A stretch of DNA of 64,000 nt from Yeosuana sp043876835 (GCF_043876835.1 NZ_JBAWJZ010000009.1:1-64000); one strand, 5' to 3'; counted from the stretch's first letter, positions 51,042 through 60,899 are shown. Notes: generated from the letters alone by a model not told the origin. Numbers and translations are program-made.

Positions 51042-51275
51042 GTGTTATTGCAACCCGATAAAAATTTCTTGATAACCTTGGCACATACCAAAAGGCCTTT
51101 TGGTAAATACAAAGACCGCTATCTAATTGACCTGCCAGAATATTATGTGGTATGGTACCATAACCAAGGATTTCCAAAAGGTAAATTAGGAGATATGTTG
51201 CAAACGGTTTACGAACTCAAACTAAACGGTTTGGAAGAGCTGATTAGAAACATTAAAAAACAATATCCTAAGTAG
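51042..51275 (+). CDS. DUF3820 family protein
   Basis: A 77-residue cytosolic protein, probably starting at GTG 51042 (TTG 51048 is possible). The motif MPFGKYKG-like RPFGKYKDRYLIDLPEYYVVW and KGKLGDMLQTVYELKLNGLE are typical of DUF3820, a small module also fused to DnaQ-type exonucleases. Function unknown; a nucleic-acid role is suggested by these fusions. It starts 2 bases after the stop of the preceding gene, so it is probably co-translated. Confidence 0.87.
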   Translation: MLLQPDKNFLITLAHTKRPFGKYKDRYLIDLPEYYVVWYHNQGFPKGKLGDMLQTVYELKLNGLEELIRNIKKQYPK

Positions 51276-51400
51276 AATTTTTTTGTTCGTTTAATTTTCG
51301 TACAGAATTAATCAATAAATTCACTTTTTACTAAAAAAACGTTGTTTATAAATACCTTTTAAATTACTAAAACAATGCTTTAATAACTATTTTAATTTTG

Positions 51401-51408
51401 TAAATTTG
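51401..51408 (+). promoter_or_regulatory. Candidate -7 element of pyrG
   Basis: TAAATTTG matches TAnnTTTG, 20 bases before the ATG at 51429. -33 element weak. Confidence 0.5.
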
Positions 51409-51428
51409 CCTGCGTTTATAAGCGCAAC

Positions 51429-53069
51429 ATGACAAAAACAACCAAATACATATTTGTAACCGGAGGCGTTACCTCATCTTTAGGAAAAGGAATTATAGCA
51501 GCTTCGCTTGCTAAGTTACTTCAGGCACAAGGTTATAGAGTTACTATCCAAAAATTAGATCCGTATATTAACGTAGATCCAGGAACTTTAAATCCATACG
51601 AACATGGCGAATGTTATGTTACTGAAGATGGAGCAGAAACCGACTTAGATTTAGGGCACTATGAACGTTTTTTAAATGTGCCTACAAGTCAGGCCAACAA
51701 TGTAACTACAGGGCGAATTTACCAAAGCGTGATTGAAAAAGAACGTCGTGGTGAGTTTTTAGGAAAAACAGTTCAGGTAATTCCTCATATTACAGATGAA
51801 ATTAAACGACGTATTCAAATTCTTGGGAATTCTGGCGATTATGATATTGTTATTACTGAAATTGGTGGAACTGTAGGTGATATAGAATCATTACCATACA
51901 TTGAAGCCGTTAGACAGTTAAAATGGGATTTAGGTGAAAACAATGCTATTGTAATTCATTTAACCTTAGTGCCGTACTTGGCTGCTGCAGGAGAATTAAA
52001 AACAAAACCAACGCAACATAGTGTAAAAACATTGATGGAAAGTGGAGTACAAGCCGATATTTTGGTTTGTAGAACAGAATATGATTTGCCTTATGATTTA
52101 CGCAGAAAGTTAGCATTATTCTGTAATGTTAGAGAAGAAGCAGTAATTCAATCTATAGACGCATCTACCATTTATGATGTGCCAAATTTGATGTTGCAGC
52201 AAGGGTTAGATAAAGTGGTTTTGAAAAAACTGGCTTTAGAAAGCTCTAAACTTGATATTACACATTGGAACACGTTTTTAAGCCGACTTAAAAACCCAAA
52301 AACTGTTGTTAATATTGGGTTAATTGGAAAGTATGTTGAGTTGCAGGATTCCTATAAATCTATCTTAGAATCTTTTATTCATGCAGGTGCAGAAAATGAA
52401 GTTAAAGTTAATATTGAATCTATTCATTCTGAATATTTAAATGAAGATAATATTAAGTTAAAACTATCTCATTTAGACGGTATTTTGGTGGCACCAGGTT
52501 TTGGTGAGCGTGGTATTGAAGGAAAAATAGTGGCTGTTAAATATGTGCGTGAAAATAATATGCCATTTTTTGGAATATGTTTAGGAATGCAAATGGCTGT
52601 GATTGAATTTGCTCGTAACGTTTTAAATTTGCCAGATGCAGATTCAACAGAAATGAATCCTAAAACCAAAAATCCGGTAATTGATCTTATGGAAGAACAA
52701 AAAACAATTACTGATAAAGGAGGAACCATGCGTTTAGGTGCTTGGAAATGTGATTTAAAGATGGGAAGTGCTGTTCGCAAAATTTATAAAGCGGAAAGTA
52801 TTAAAGAACGCCACAGACATCGTTATGAATTTAACGGTATCTATAGAAAAGAAATTGAAGAAGCTGGTATGATTGCTACTGGTTTAAATCCAGATACCAA
52901 TTTAGTAGAAATTATAGAAATACCTACACATCCGTTTTTTATTGGTGTGCAATATCACCCAGAATATAGCAGTACGGTTGCCAAGCCACATCCGCTATTT
53001 GTAGCGTTTGTAAAAGCAGCATTAAAATTTAAAAATAGTAAAAAAGGTGCCAGTGTGTCACAAAACTAA
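51429..53069 (+). CDS. pyrG: CTP synthase
   Basis: A 546-residue enzyme that aminates UTP to CTP. Synthetase domain: IFVTGGVTSSLGKGI (P-loop), QKLDPYINVDPGTLNPYEHGE split over residues 42-62, and DLDLGHYERF. Amidotransferase domain: catalytic cysteine in FFGICLGMQMAV and the His-Glu in IGVQYHPEYSS. Length and order are normal. The yidC gene follows after 63 bases, on the same strand, an arrangement common in the phylum. Confidence 0.98.
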   Translation: MTKTTKYIFVTGGVTSSLGKGIIAASLAKLLQAQGYRVTIQKLDPYINVDPGTLNPYEHGECYVTEDGAETDLDLGHYERFLNVPTSQANNVTTGRIYQSVIEKERRGEFLGKTVQVIPHITDEIKRRIQILGNSGDYDIVITEIGGTVGDIESLPYIEAVRQLKWDLGENNAIVIHLTLVPYLAAAGELKTKPTQHSVKTLMESGVQADILVCRTEYDLPYDLRRKLALFCNVREEAVIQSIDASTIYDVPNLMLQQGLDKVVLKKLALESSKLDITHWNTFLSRLKNPKTVVNIGLIGKYVELQDSYKSILESFIHAGAENEVKVNIESIHSEYLNEDNIKLKLSHLDGILVAPGFGERGIEGKIVAVKYVRENNMPFFGICLGMQMAVIEFARNVLNLPDADSTEMNPKTKNPVIDLMEEQKTITDKGGTMRLGAWKCDLKMGSAVRKIYKAESIKERHRHRYEFNGIYRKEIEEAGMIATGLNPDTNLVEIIEIPTHPFFIGVQYHPEYSSTVAKPHPLFVAFVKAALKFKNSKKGASVSQN

Positions 53070-53132
53070 AATTGGTTGGTTTTTTGATTAATACCTATGT
53101 CCTCAAGTTTTAAGAGGAGAAATTTATAGCAA

Positions 53133-55031
53133 ATGGAAGAAAAAAAATTAGATATTAATTCGATAATAGGTTTTGCCCTTATTTTCGGAATATTAATGTA
53201 CATGCTTTGGCAAAATAAACCAACACCAGAGCAAGTTGCTGAACAGGAAAAAGCAAAACAAGAACAACAAACTGCTGAAGAAAAAGCAAAAGAACAAAAA
53301 GATGCTATTGTAACGACTGCTGAAGATTTTTCAGTTGAAACAGTTACAGATTCTACGAAGCTGGAGGCATTAAAATCAAAATTAGGAGCTTTTGCCTATT
53401 CATCAACATTACCATCAGCTTCAGCAACTGAAACACTTGTTGAAAACGATGTTTTAGCATTAAAGTTCAGTAATAAAGGTGGTTATCTTTCTGAAATCAA
53501 ATTAAAGAACTTTGTAAATTTTGATTCCATTCCTGTTTACTTAATAAAGGGTAACAATTCTGCTTTTAATATCAATTTTGGTACTACAGACAGTCGCATA
53601 TTAAATACTCAAGATTTATATTTTCAACCAACCATTACAAAAAATGGAGATAATACGGTTGTTTCTATGAAACTTAAAGTGTCTGAAAGCAAGTTTTTAG
53701 AATACAGATATGAGATTAAGAAAGATGATTATATGATTGGTTTTACCATCAGATCTCAAGGACTTGACAATATTATAAACTCTTCTCAACCTATCAACCT
53801 AGATTGGAAAATTAAAACCTATCGTCATGCTAAAAGTGTATCTTATGAAAACAGATATACGGAGTTGATTTATGAGTATGAAGGAGGTAAAGATAATTAT
53901 CTTGGACAAAGTGGACTTTCTGAAGATACTGTTGATGATGTGACCTATGTAGCGTTTAAACAGCACTTTTTCACCTCAATTTTATTAGCGGATTCACCAT
54001 TTAAAAATGCAGATTTAAAGTCTGAAAATTTAATTAAAGATGAGGAAATTGATACGGTTTTTACAAAATCTTTTGAGGCTAAATTACCTTTAGAATTGGC
54101 TTCTGGAGAAATTAATAAAAGCATGGATTGGTATTTTGGACCAACAGACTATAAAATATTAAACGCCTACGATAGAAATTTAGATGAAGTTGTGCCTTTA
54201 GGCTGGGGTATTTTTGGCTGGATTAACCGTTATGTATTTATTCCAACGTTTGGATTTTTAAGTTCATTCTTACCTTATGGTTTTGCAATCATTCTTATGA
54301 CTATTTTGGTTAGAATTGTTATGTCTCCAGTTACCTATAAATCATATGTGTCTCAGGCAAAAATGAAAGTTTTAAAGCCAGAAATTGCTGAGATTAGCGA
54401 AAAGTACAAAGACAACGCCATGAAAAAGCAACAAGAAACTATGGCATTGTATAGTAAAGCAGGAGCAAGCCCAATGGCAGGATGTTTACCGGCTTTGGCA
54501 CAATTACCGGTGTTTTATGCCTTATTTCAATTTTTCCCATCAGCGTTTGATTTACGTCAAAAAAGTTTCCTTTGGGCAGAAGATTTATCTTCATATGACA
54601 CGATTGCTAAATTACCATTTCACATACCGTTTTATGGCGATCATGTAAGTTTGTTCCCAATATTGGCATCGGTTGCCATATTCTTTTATATGCAAATGAC
54701 AACTGGACAACAAATGGCATCGCAACCTACACAAGAAGGTATGCCAGATATGAGTAAAATGATGAAATACATGATGTATTTTTCTCCTTTAATGATGCTG
54801 TTCTTCTTTAATAATTATGCTTCGGGATTGAGTCTATATTATTTTGTTTCGAACTTAATTACTATTGGTATTATGTTAGTAATCAAGAATTTTATTATTG
54901 ATGAAGATAAAATTCATGCTAGAATACAGGAAAATAAAAAGAAGCCAAAAAAAGAAAATCGTTTCCAGAAGAAAATGAAAGAAATGATGGAACAGGCAGA
55001 AAAACAAAAGCAAAATCAAAAGCGTAAATAA
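53133..55031 (+). CDS. yidC: Membrane protein insertase YidC
   Basis: A 632-residue protein. An N-terminal membrane helix (residues about 7-24) is followed by a large periplasmic domain (about 60-340) of the gram-negative type and the conserved insertase domain (from PLGWGIFGWINRYVF, about 360, to 590) with five membrane segments, including the VYKSYVSQAKMKVLKPE coiled loop and GCLPALAQLPVFYALF. The tail is lysine-rich and can bind ribosomes. It inserts proteins into the inner membrane, with or without SecYEG. Confidence 0.97.
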   Translation: MEEKKLDINSIIGFALIFGILMYMLWQNKPTPEQVAEQEKAKQEQQTAEEKAKEQKDAIVTTAEDFSVETVTDSTKLEALKSKLGAFAYSSTLPSASATETLVENDVLALKFSNKGGYLSEIKLKNFVNFDSIPVYLIKGNNSAFNINFGTTDSRILNTQDLYFQPTITKNGDNTVVSMKLKVSESKFLEYRYEIKKDDYMIGFTIRSQGLDNIINSSQPINLDWKIKTYRHAKSVSYENRYTELIYEYEGGKDNYLGQSGLSEDTVDDVTYVAFKQHFFTSILLADSPFKNADLKSENLIKDEEIDTVFTKSFEAKLPLELASGEINKSMDWYFGPTDYKILNAYDRNLDEVVPLGWGIFGWINRYVFIPTFGFLSSFLPYGFAIILMTILVRIVMSPVTYKSYVSQAKMKVLKPEIAEISEKYKDNAMKKQQETMALYSKAGASPMAGCLPALAQLPVFYALFQFFPSAFDLRQKSFLWAEDLSSYDTIAKLPFHIPFYGDHVSLFPILASVAIFFYMQMTTGQQMASQPTQEGMPDMSKMMKYMMYFSPLMMLFFFNNYASGLSLYYFVSNLITIGIMLVIKNFIIDEDKIHARIQENKKKPKKENRFQKKMKEMMEQAEKQKQNQKRK

Positions 55032-55035
55032 TTTG

Positions 55036-55061
55036 AAAGCTGCCTTTTGGCAGCTTTTTTG
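55036..55061 (+). terminator. Intrinsic terminator of yidC
   Basis: AAAGCTGCC (55036-55044) and GGCAGCTTT (55049-55057) pair around TTTT, followed by T. Confidence 0.9.
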
Positions 55062-55101
55062 TTATATACAATTTCAGTAACAAGTTGTCGTTAATTAGAA
55101 T

Positions 55102-55800
55102 ATGAAAAAAGTATTTGTTTCAATATTTATTTTTGCAGTTGGATTTATTTCAGCTCAAACAATCAATCAATTAGATGCAGATGGAATGCGTCATGGTATT
55201 TGGAAAAAATATTATGAGAACACCACTATTTTAAGATATGAAGGAGAGTTTAATCATGGTAAAGAAATAGGGCTGTTTAAGTATTACAAAAATGTTGACC
55301 AAAAAGCATCACTTACTGCTACAAAGCAATTTAATGAAACTAATAATAAATCCTATGTTACCTTTTTTACATCAAAAGGTAAAGTTGTAAGTGAAGGCCA
55401 AATGGATGGAAAACTATATATAGGTGAGTGGAAATATTATCAAAAAAATTCAAATAAATTACTCACTTTAGAAAATTATGATGATGAAGGACTTTTAAAT
55501 GGAGATAGGTCTGTTTATTATGAAAACGGGCAGATTGCTGAAAAACAATTTTATGTACATGGTCAATTAGAAGGTGATTCTGTTTGGTATTCAGAAAAAA
55601 ACATTGTTTTAAAAGAATTTCAATATGTAAATGGTGTATTGCACGGTCTTTCAAAGTTTTACAATCCTAAAGGCGAATTAATTTTAGAAGGGAGTTATAA
55701 AAGAGGTAAAAAGGATGGAATTTGGAAAACCTATGAAAATGGTAAATTAATTGAGGAAAAAGATTTTACATATAAACCAAAGTATATAAAAAAAACATAA
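55102..55800 (+). CDS. MORN-repeat (YwqK-like) secreted protein
   Basis: A 232-residue protein with signal peptide (MKKVFVSIFIFAVGFISAQ). Repeats of the MORN-variant pattern (DADGMRHGIWKKYYEN, YDDEGLLNGDRSVYYENG, QLEGDSVWYSEK, GELILEGSYKRGKKDGIWK) cover most of the mature chain. Similar proteins are called YwqK-family antitoxins, but no toxin is adjacent and the signal peptide argues for an envelope location, so I would not infer an antitoxin function. Monocistronic, between two terminators. Confidence 0.88.
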   Translation: MKKVFVSIFIFAVGFISAQTINQLDADGMRHGIWKKYYENTTILRYEGEFNHGKEIGLFKYYKNVDQKASLTATKQFNETNNKSYVTFFTSKGKVVSEGQMDGKLYIGEWKYYQKNSNKLLTLENYDDEGLLNGDRSVYYENGQIAEKQFYVHGQLEGDSVWYSEKNIVLKEFQYVNGVLHGLSKFYNPKGELILEGSYKRGKKDGIWKTYENGKLIEEKDFTYKPKYIKKT

Positions 55801-55825
55801 AAGCTATTTGTTTTAATAAAGAATT

Positions 55826-55859
55826 TTAAAAAGGTAGCATATAAGTGTTACCTTTTTTT
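55826..55859 (+). terminator. Intrinsic terminator of the MORN-repeat gene
   Basis: AAAGGTA and TACCTTT-type arms (55831-55837 and 55849-55855) with an imperfect continuation, followed by T6. Confidence 0.7.
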
Positions 55860-55864
55860 ATTTG

Positions 55865-55872
55865 TAAATTTG
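55865..55872 (+). promoter_or_regulatory. Candidate -7 element of mnmA
   Basis: TAAATTTG matches TAnnTTTG and ends 4 bases before the ATG at 55877, so a transcript from here would be nearly leaderless. It may also be a chance match. Confidence 0.4.
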
Positions 55873-55876
55873 TCAT

Positions 55877-57064
55877 ATGAAAAGAGTAATTGTAGGACTT
55901 TCTGGAGGAGTAGATTCTAGTGTTGCAGCTTATTTGTTAAAGCAGCAAGGTTATGAAGTTATAGGCTTGTTTATGAAAAACTGGCATGATGATTCTGTAA
56001 CTATATCTAATGAATGCCCATGGTTAGATGATAGTAATGATGCTATGCTAGTCGCCGATAAACTCGGAATCCCATTTCAAACCATTGATTTAAGTGAACA
56101 ATACAAAGAACGTATTGTCGACTATATGTTTAAGGAATATGAAAATGGAAGAACACCAAATCCAGATGTACTTTGTAATAGAGAAATTAAGTTTGATGTG
56201 TTTATGAAAATAGCCATGGAACTTGGTGCTGATTATGTGGCTACTGGTCATTATTGCAGAAAAGGTGTTATAAATAAAGATGGAAAAGAAATTTATCAGT
56301 TACTAGCGGGTGTTGATCCAAACAAAGATCAATCTTATTTTTTATGTCAGTTATCACAAGAACAATTGGCAAAATCTTTATTTCCTATAGGAGAGTTAAC
56401 AAAACCAGAAGTTAGAAAGATTGCCCAAGAATTAGATTTAGTGACGGCTGAAAAAAAAGATTCTCAAGGATTATGTTTCATAGGAAAGGTGAAACTACCA
56501 GATTTTTTGCAACAACAATTGAAACCAAAAGAAGGAAAAATTGTTGAAATTTCTAAAGACAATAATCTTTATAATTTAAATCAACCAAATTTCAGTAATG
56601 ATAAAGATCGGTTAGAGTTTTTATCTCGAAAAGTTCAATACCATTTAGAAGATGGTAAAGTAGTGGGCAAACATCAAGGTGCGCATTATTTTACAAAAGG
56701 TCAACGAAAAGGGTTGGCTGTTGGCGGCAATGCAGAGCCACTATTTGTTATAGAAACTGATGTAGAAACCAACATAATTTATACAGGACAAGGGAAACAA
56801 CATCCTGGGTTGTACAAAAATGCTTTATTTGTAAAAAATGAGGAACTACACTGGATTCGTGAAGATTTAGCTTTAGAAACTGATGGGGTTTTGCAAGTTA
56901 TGGCAAGAATCCGTTATCGTCAACCTTTGCAAAAAGCTAAATTATATAAAGTGGATTCAGGATTGTATGTAGAGTTTGAAAACCCACAATCTGCCATAAC
57001 AGAAGGTCAGTTTGTTGCATGGTATTTACAAGATGAATTAGTTGGTTCAGGAGTAATTTCATAA
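55877..57064 (+). CDS. mnmA: tRNA-specific 2-thiouridylase MnmA
   Basis: A 395-residue enzyme making 2-thiouridine at the wobble position of tRNA-Lys/Glu/Gln. P-loop GLSGGVDSSVAA (residues 7-18), TPNPDVLCNREIKF with C100, ATGHYCR, QSYFLC, and the second catalytic cysteine C200 in SQGLCFIGK. The characteristic spacing C100/C200 and length are normal. The candidate -7 element is immediately upstream. The subtilase gene begins 26 bases after its stop. Confidence 0.97.
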   Translation: MKRVIVGLSGGVDSSVAAYLLKQQGYEVIGLFMKNWHDDSVTISNECPWLDDSNDAMLVADKLGIPFQTIDLSEQYKERIVDYMFKEYENGRTPNPDVLCNREIKFDVFMKIAMELGADYVATGHYCRKGVINKDGKEIYQLLAGVDPNKDQSYFLCQLSQEQLAKSLFPIGELTKPEVRKIAQELDLVTAEKKDSQGLCFIGKVKLPDFLQQQLKPKEGKIVEISKDNNLYNLNQPNFSNDKDRLEFLSRKVQYHLEDGKVVGKHQGAHYFTKGQRKGLAVGGNAEPLFVIETDVETNIIYTGQGKQHPGLYKNALFVKNEELHWIREDLALETDGVLQVMARIRYRQPLQKAKLYKVDSGLYVEFENPQSAITEGQFVAWYLQDELVGSGVIS

Positions 57065-57090
57065 ATTGCTTAAAATTATGCTGTTAAATT

Positions 57091-58713
57091 ATGAAACAAC
57101 ACCTCCTTATATTCATATTAATAGTCTTACCTATAATTGGTTTTTCCCAAGAACAGGATGCTTGGGTTTATTTAACAGATAAAAATAATGTTTCAACTTC
57201 GTTAGCAAATCCCATAACCATTCTCACCCAAAAAGCTATTGACAGAAAAAATGCTCATGGCGTTGTTATTGATGAACGTGACGTGCCTGTTAATGAAAAC
57301 TATATTTCTCAACTTAAAGTGCAATCAGGCATTTTAGTATTAGCAAAATCAAAATGGTTTAATGCTGTTCATGTTAGAGGAACTGAAACCGACATAAATG
57401 CCCTTTTAGGACTAAGTTTTGTTAGCTCCATTGATTTTGCCGATAAAAGTTTGAATGCATCAAAGAGTGCACAGCAAAAGAAAATTTCAAAATTTCAAGA
57501 AATTTTTACGGTGTTTAATTATGGCGAAGCGGCTAATCAAATTCAAATGTTTAATGGAGACCAACTTCATTTAGCCGATTATACCGGAACAGGAATCACA
57601 ATAGCAGTTCTTGATGCTGCTTTTCCAAAAGTAAATAGTATGTCATCATTTCAACGTTTAAGAAATGCAGGTCATATTATGGGAACTTATGATTTTGTGA
57701 ATAGAGATGATGATGTATATATAAACAGAATTGGTGATGCTACCAATCATGGTACATTAGTTTTAAGTACAATGGCAGGATATATTGAAAGTCAATATGT
57801 TGGAACCGCTCCAGATGCATCCTATTATTTGTTTATTACTGAAGATGGACTAAATGAAAATCCTGTTGAGGAAAGTTATTGGGTGGAAGCAGCAGAACGT
57901 GCAGATAGTTTAGGGGTGGATGTGATTAATTCGTCTTTAGGATATGGTAGCTTTTATGACAATACCAATTATAATTATTCAGCTTCTGATTTTGATGGAT
58001 ATACAACTTACATAACTAAAGGTGCAAATATTGCTTTCGAGAAAGGGTTGTTAATTGTTAATTCAGCAGGTAATGAAGGAAATGCAGGTGTTAACGCACC
58101 GGCAGATTCTGCCAGAGTGTTTTCTATTGGTGCTGTTGATTCTAATAGTGATTATGCTTCTTTCAGTTCTATGGGAAGTGCAATTCAGCCTACTCAAAAA
58201 CCAGATGTAGTAGCACAAGGCGAAGCAAGCTTTGTAATAAATCAAAATGATGTTATAGGAACGGCTAACGGAACATCCTTTAGTTCTCCAATAATGGCAG
58301 GCGGAATTGCTTGCTTATGGCAAGCTTTGCCAAATAAAACAAATGCAGAAATTATGCAATTGGTAAGAGAATCAGCGTCACAATACAGTTCACCAGATTA
58401 TTATTTGGGGTATGGTATTCCAGATTTGCAACTAGCCTTAGATAATGCCATAATTGCTGATGGAAACTCAAATGAGAGTAAAAATATAACCCTGTTTCCT
58501 AATCCAACAAAAGAATTGATTTATTTTAGACTTCCGTCCGATATAGGTGACGTAAAGGTCAGTATTTTTGATATTTTAGGTAAACGAGTTCTTGATCAAT
58601 CAATTTCAGAGGTTTCTAATCAAATTGATATGTCAACATTTTCAAAAGGTATTTATATAGCAAAAATACAATCAAAGAGCATATCAAAAATAATAAAAAT
58701 CATAAAGCAATAA
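57091..58713 (+). CDS. Subtilisin-like S8 serine protease with T9SS type A sorting domain
   Basis: A 540-residue secreted protease. Signal peptide (residues 1-19, ending GFSQ). Catalytic triad: D175 in AVLDAAFP, H220 in NHGTLVLST and S396 in GTANGTSFSSP; the oxyanion Asn is in VNSAGNEGNAG. The C-terminal ~75 residues (SLFPNPTKELIYF-like FPNPTKE, DILGKRVLDQSI, FSKGIYIAKI) are a type A T9SS sorting signal, so it is exported to the surface or medium. Substrate unknown; likely nutrient or surface-protein processing. The NMO-like gene begins directly after its stop. Confidence 0.95.
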   Translation: MKQHLLIFILIVLPIIGFSQEQDAWVYLTDKNNVSTSLANPITILTQKAIDRKNAHGVVIDERDVPVNENYISQLKVQSGILVLAKSKWFNAVHVRGTETDINALLGLSFVSSIDFADKSLNASKSAQQKKISKFQEIFTVFNYGEAANQIQMFNGDQLHLADYTGTGITIAVLDAAFPKVNSMSSFQRLRNAGHIMGTYDFVNRDDDVYINRIGDATNHGTLVLSTMAGYIESQYVGTAPDASYYLFITEDGLNENPVEESYWVEAAERADSLGVDVINSSLGYGSFYDNTNYNYSASDFDGYTTYITKGANIAFEKGLLIVNSAGNEGNAGVNAPADSARVFSIGAVDSNSDYASFSSMGSAIQPTQKPDVVAQGEASFVINQNDVIGTANGTSFSSPIMAGGIACLWQALPNKTNAEIMQLVRESASQYSSPDYYLGYGIPDLQLALDNAIIADGNSNESKNITLFPNPTKELIYFRLPSDIGDVKVSIFDILGKRVLDQSISEVSNQIDMSTFSKGIYIAKIQSKSISKIIKIIKQ

Positions 58714-59655
58714 ATGGCCAATAGAATCGCTCAGTTGTTCAATATACAATATCCAATTGTTCAAGCAGGTATGGTTTGGAATAGTGGATGGAAATTGGCC
58801 TCGGCAGCTAGTAATTCAGGGATTTTAGGACTGATTGGTGCTGGATCCATGTATCCTGATGTATTGCGTAAACATATTCAAAAATGCAAAAAAGCAACTA
58901 ACAAACCTTTTGGTGTTAATGTACCTATGTTGTATCCTAATATTCAGGAAATCATGGATATAATTGTTGAAGAAGGCGTTAAAATTGTATTTACATCTGC
59001 AGGAAATCCAAAAACATGGACTAGTTGGTTAAAAGAACGAGGTGTCACTGTTGTTCATGTAGTGAGTAGTGTAAAGTTTGCTTTAAAAGCTCAAGAAGCT
59101 GGTGTGGATGCTATTGTAGCTGAAGGTTTTGAAGCGGGAGGCCATAATGGAAGAGATGAGACCACAACTTTAACTTTAATTCCAATGGTTAAAGAGCAAA
59201 TACAAATTCCTTTAATAGCCGCTGGTGGCATTGCGACAGGTCAAGCCATGTTGGCTGCCATGGTTTTAGGAGCTGATGGTGTACAAGTTGGAAGTCGTTT
59301 TGTTGCTAGTGTTGAGTCTTCGGCTCATGATTCATTTAAAAAGGTTGTAGTTGATGCCAAAGAAGGAGATACACAGCTAACTTTAAAGGAGGTAGCGCCA
59401 GTGAGATTGATTAAAAATAAATTTTATAATGATGTTCAGGAATTGTATAAAAAGGCTCCAACAGTTGAAGAGTTAAATGCACTTTTGGGGAGAGCTCGAG
59501 CAAAAAGGGGAATGTTCGAAGGAGATTTAATTGAAGGAGAGCTTGAAATAGGTCAAATTGCTGGATTGATACATGATATAAAACCTGTTGCCCAAATTGT
59601 TTCAGATATGATTGAAGAATTTAATATGGCTAAAAATCAGGTAAAAATATTATAG
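58714..59655 (+). CDS. NAD(P)H-dependent flavin oxidoreductase / nitronate monooxygenase family
   Basis: A 313-residue TIM-barrel flavoprotein: RIAQLFNIQYPIVQAGMVW at the start, VNVPMLYPN, AEGFEAGGHNGRDETTT (substrate His in GGHNG) and AAGGIATGQAMLAAMVLGADGVQVGSRF at the FMN phosphate site. Family members include nitronate monooxygenase, FabK-type enoyl-ACP reductase and others; which one applies is not clear. ATG follows the TAA of the protease with no gap (58711-58714). The 3' end overlaps the convergent PD40 gene by 6 bases. Confidence 0.9.
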   Translation: MANRIAQLFNIQYPIVQAGMVWNSGWKLASAASNSGILGLIGAGSMYPDVLRKHIQKCKKATNKPFGVNVPMLYPNIQEIMDIIVEEGVKIVFTSAGNPKTWTSWLKERGVTVVHVVSSVKFALKAQEAGVDAIVAEGFEAGGHNGRDETTTLTLIPMVKEQIQIPLIAAGGIATGQAMLAAMVLGADGVQVGSRFVASVESSAHDSFKKVVVDAKEGDTQLTLKEVAPVRLIKNKFYNDVQELYKKAPTVEELNALLGRARAKRGMFEGDLIEGELEIGQIAGLIHDIKPVAQIVSDMIEEFNMAKNQVKIL

Positions 59656-60591
59656 TTTTTGAGTTAGTAATTCCAAAACAGAAACTTGATATAACCTGCT
59701 TAATCCATTGTCATACTTATAAAATTCTTTTAATAATTCATCTAAGGTTTGAGGTTTATCAAAGCTTGTTTTTGAATTGTCTCTCTTGCTTGTAAAGTAT
59801 AAAATATTTGATTTGGTATCAATAAAAGGGCAATAATCCATTTTATTTGAATTAATACTATCACCAAGGTTTTTTGATTGAGTCCAACCATCATCAGATT
59901 TATAACTAATGTACAAATCACCACTTCCAAAACCATCTTTTCTTCCATAACAAGTGTAAATCATAAAAGTTTCATCAGAAGATACATAAGCATTAAACTC
60001 AAAGCCATCAGAATTAATCGAATTATCTAGAGGTATCGGTGTTGTGTACTTGCCCTTATGATATTCACTTACATAAATATCGTCCTTTTTGTTAAGTTGA
60101 GGATTGTCCATTGTAAAATAAATATTTTTATTTTCTGTAAGTGAAGGGAAAAATTCATCATTTTTACTATTAACTGGGCTTCCCATATTAATTGGTTCAG
60201 ACCAGGCATCCTTAATACTTTGTCTTTTTACATACCAAATATCAAAATCTTTAACTTCTTTTGAGTTTGAGTCCAATGGTCGGTTAGAAGCAAAATATAA
60301 TGTTAATCCATCTGAAGAAAGAAAAGGTTCAATATCAAAATATTGCCCCGAAAAGCTGACAACTTTTGGTGAACTCCAAACAGCATCTTTTTTAGTAACC
60401 GTCATAATAGCAGAAGTGTTCCCCATAACACTTTGGGCAGAAAAGAAGACTTCATTTCCATTAGTTGATATGGCAGTATCCCTAACATTTGGGAATTGTT
60501 TAACTATACTTTCTAAAAAAGGGTTGATTGTTTGCTGTGAGTAAGTGAAATTATAGTAAATAAAAAATATTATGATCGCAGTTATTTTCAT
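59650..60591 (-). CDS. PD40 (TolB-like) repeat protein, secreted
   Basis: A 313-residue protein with signal peptide (MKITAIIIFFIYYNFTYSQ) and PD40-type propeller repeats (GNEVFFSAQS, PFLSSDGLTLYFASNRPLD, FFPSLTENKNIYFTMDN, FNAYVSSDETFMIYT, YCPFIDTKSNILYFTSKRD). It resembles propeller proteins of unknown ligand. Unlike the gene at 1739 it has no OmpA domain. Start is ATG 60591; a longer frame from 60666 lacks a signal peptide. It reads out of a long divergent upstream region. Confidence 0.87.
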   Translation of the reverse strand: MKITAIIIFFIYYNFTYSQQTINPFLESIVKQFPNVRDTAISTNGNEVFFSAQSVMGNTSAIMTVTKKDAVWSSPKVVSFSGQYFDIEPFLSSDGLTLYFASNRPLDSNSKEVKDFDIWYVKRQSIKDAWSEPINMGSPVNSKNDEFFPSLTENKNIYFTMDNPQLNKKDDIYVSEYHKGKYTTPIPLDNSINSDGFEFNAYVSSDETFMIYTCYGRKDGFGSGDLYISYKSDDGWTQSKNLGDSINSNKMDYCPFIDTKSNILYFTSKRDNSKTSFDKPQTLDELLKEFYKYDNGLSRLYQVSVLELLTQKL

Positions 60592-60668
60592 ATTAAAAAG
60601 TTTATGCAATGTACTTATTGTTATTCTTTGAATTTTCAATGAAAATAATAATTTGTATGATAACAAAA

Positions 60669-60697
60669 AAAACGGGAAATACTATTTCCCATTTTTT
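60669..60697. terminator. Terminator-like hairpin upstream of the PD40 gene
   Basis: GGGAAAT (60674-60680) and ATTTCCC (60684-60690) with A/T runs on both sides. No gene ends at it; it is upstream of both divergent genes. Confidence 0.55.
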
Positions 60698-60899
60698 AAT
60701 ATTGAAACCTATAGGCTGAAATTCTTTTAATCCCTATAAATCATAAAAGCTAAATGTTTCTATATATATTTTTGACGAAAGGTTTTTTGGAGACAATCAA
60801 AATTATTAAAAATAAACTCCTGTTTATTAATAAGTTATGATAATTTATTAACATAATTGAATTTGATTTTTAAGAATTCTTCAAAACGACATTCTAAAA

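Noticed and set aside
55102..55800. Toxin-antitoxin system
   Set aside because: The YwqK-type name suggests an antitoxin, but the protein has a signal peptide and no adjacent toxin candidate.
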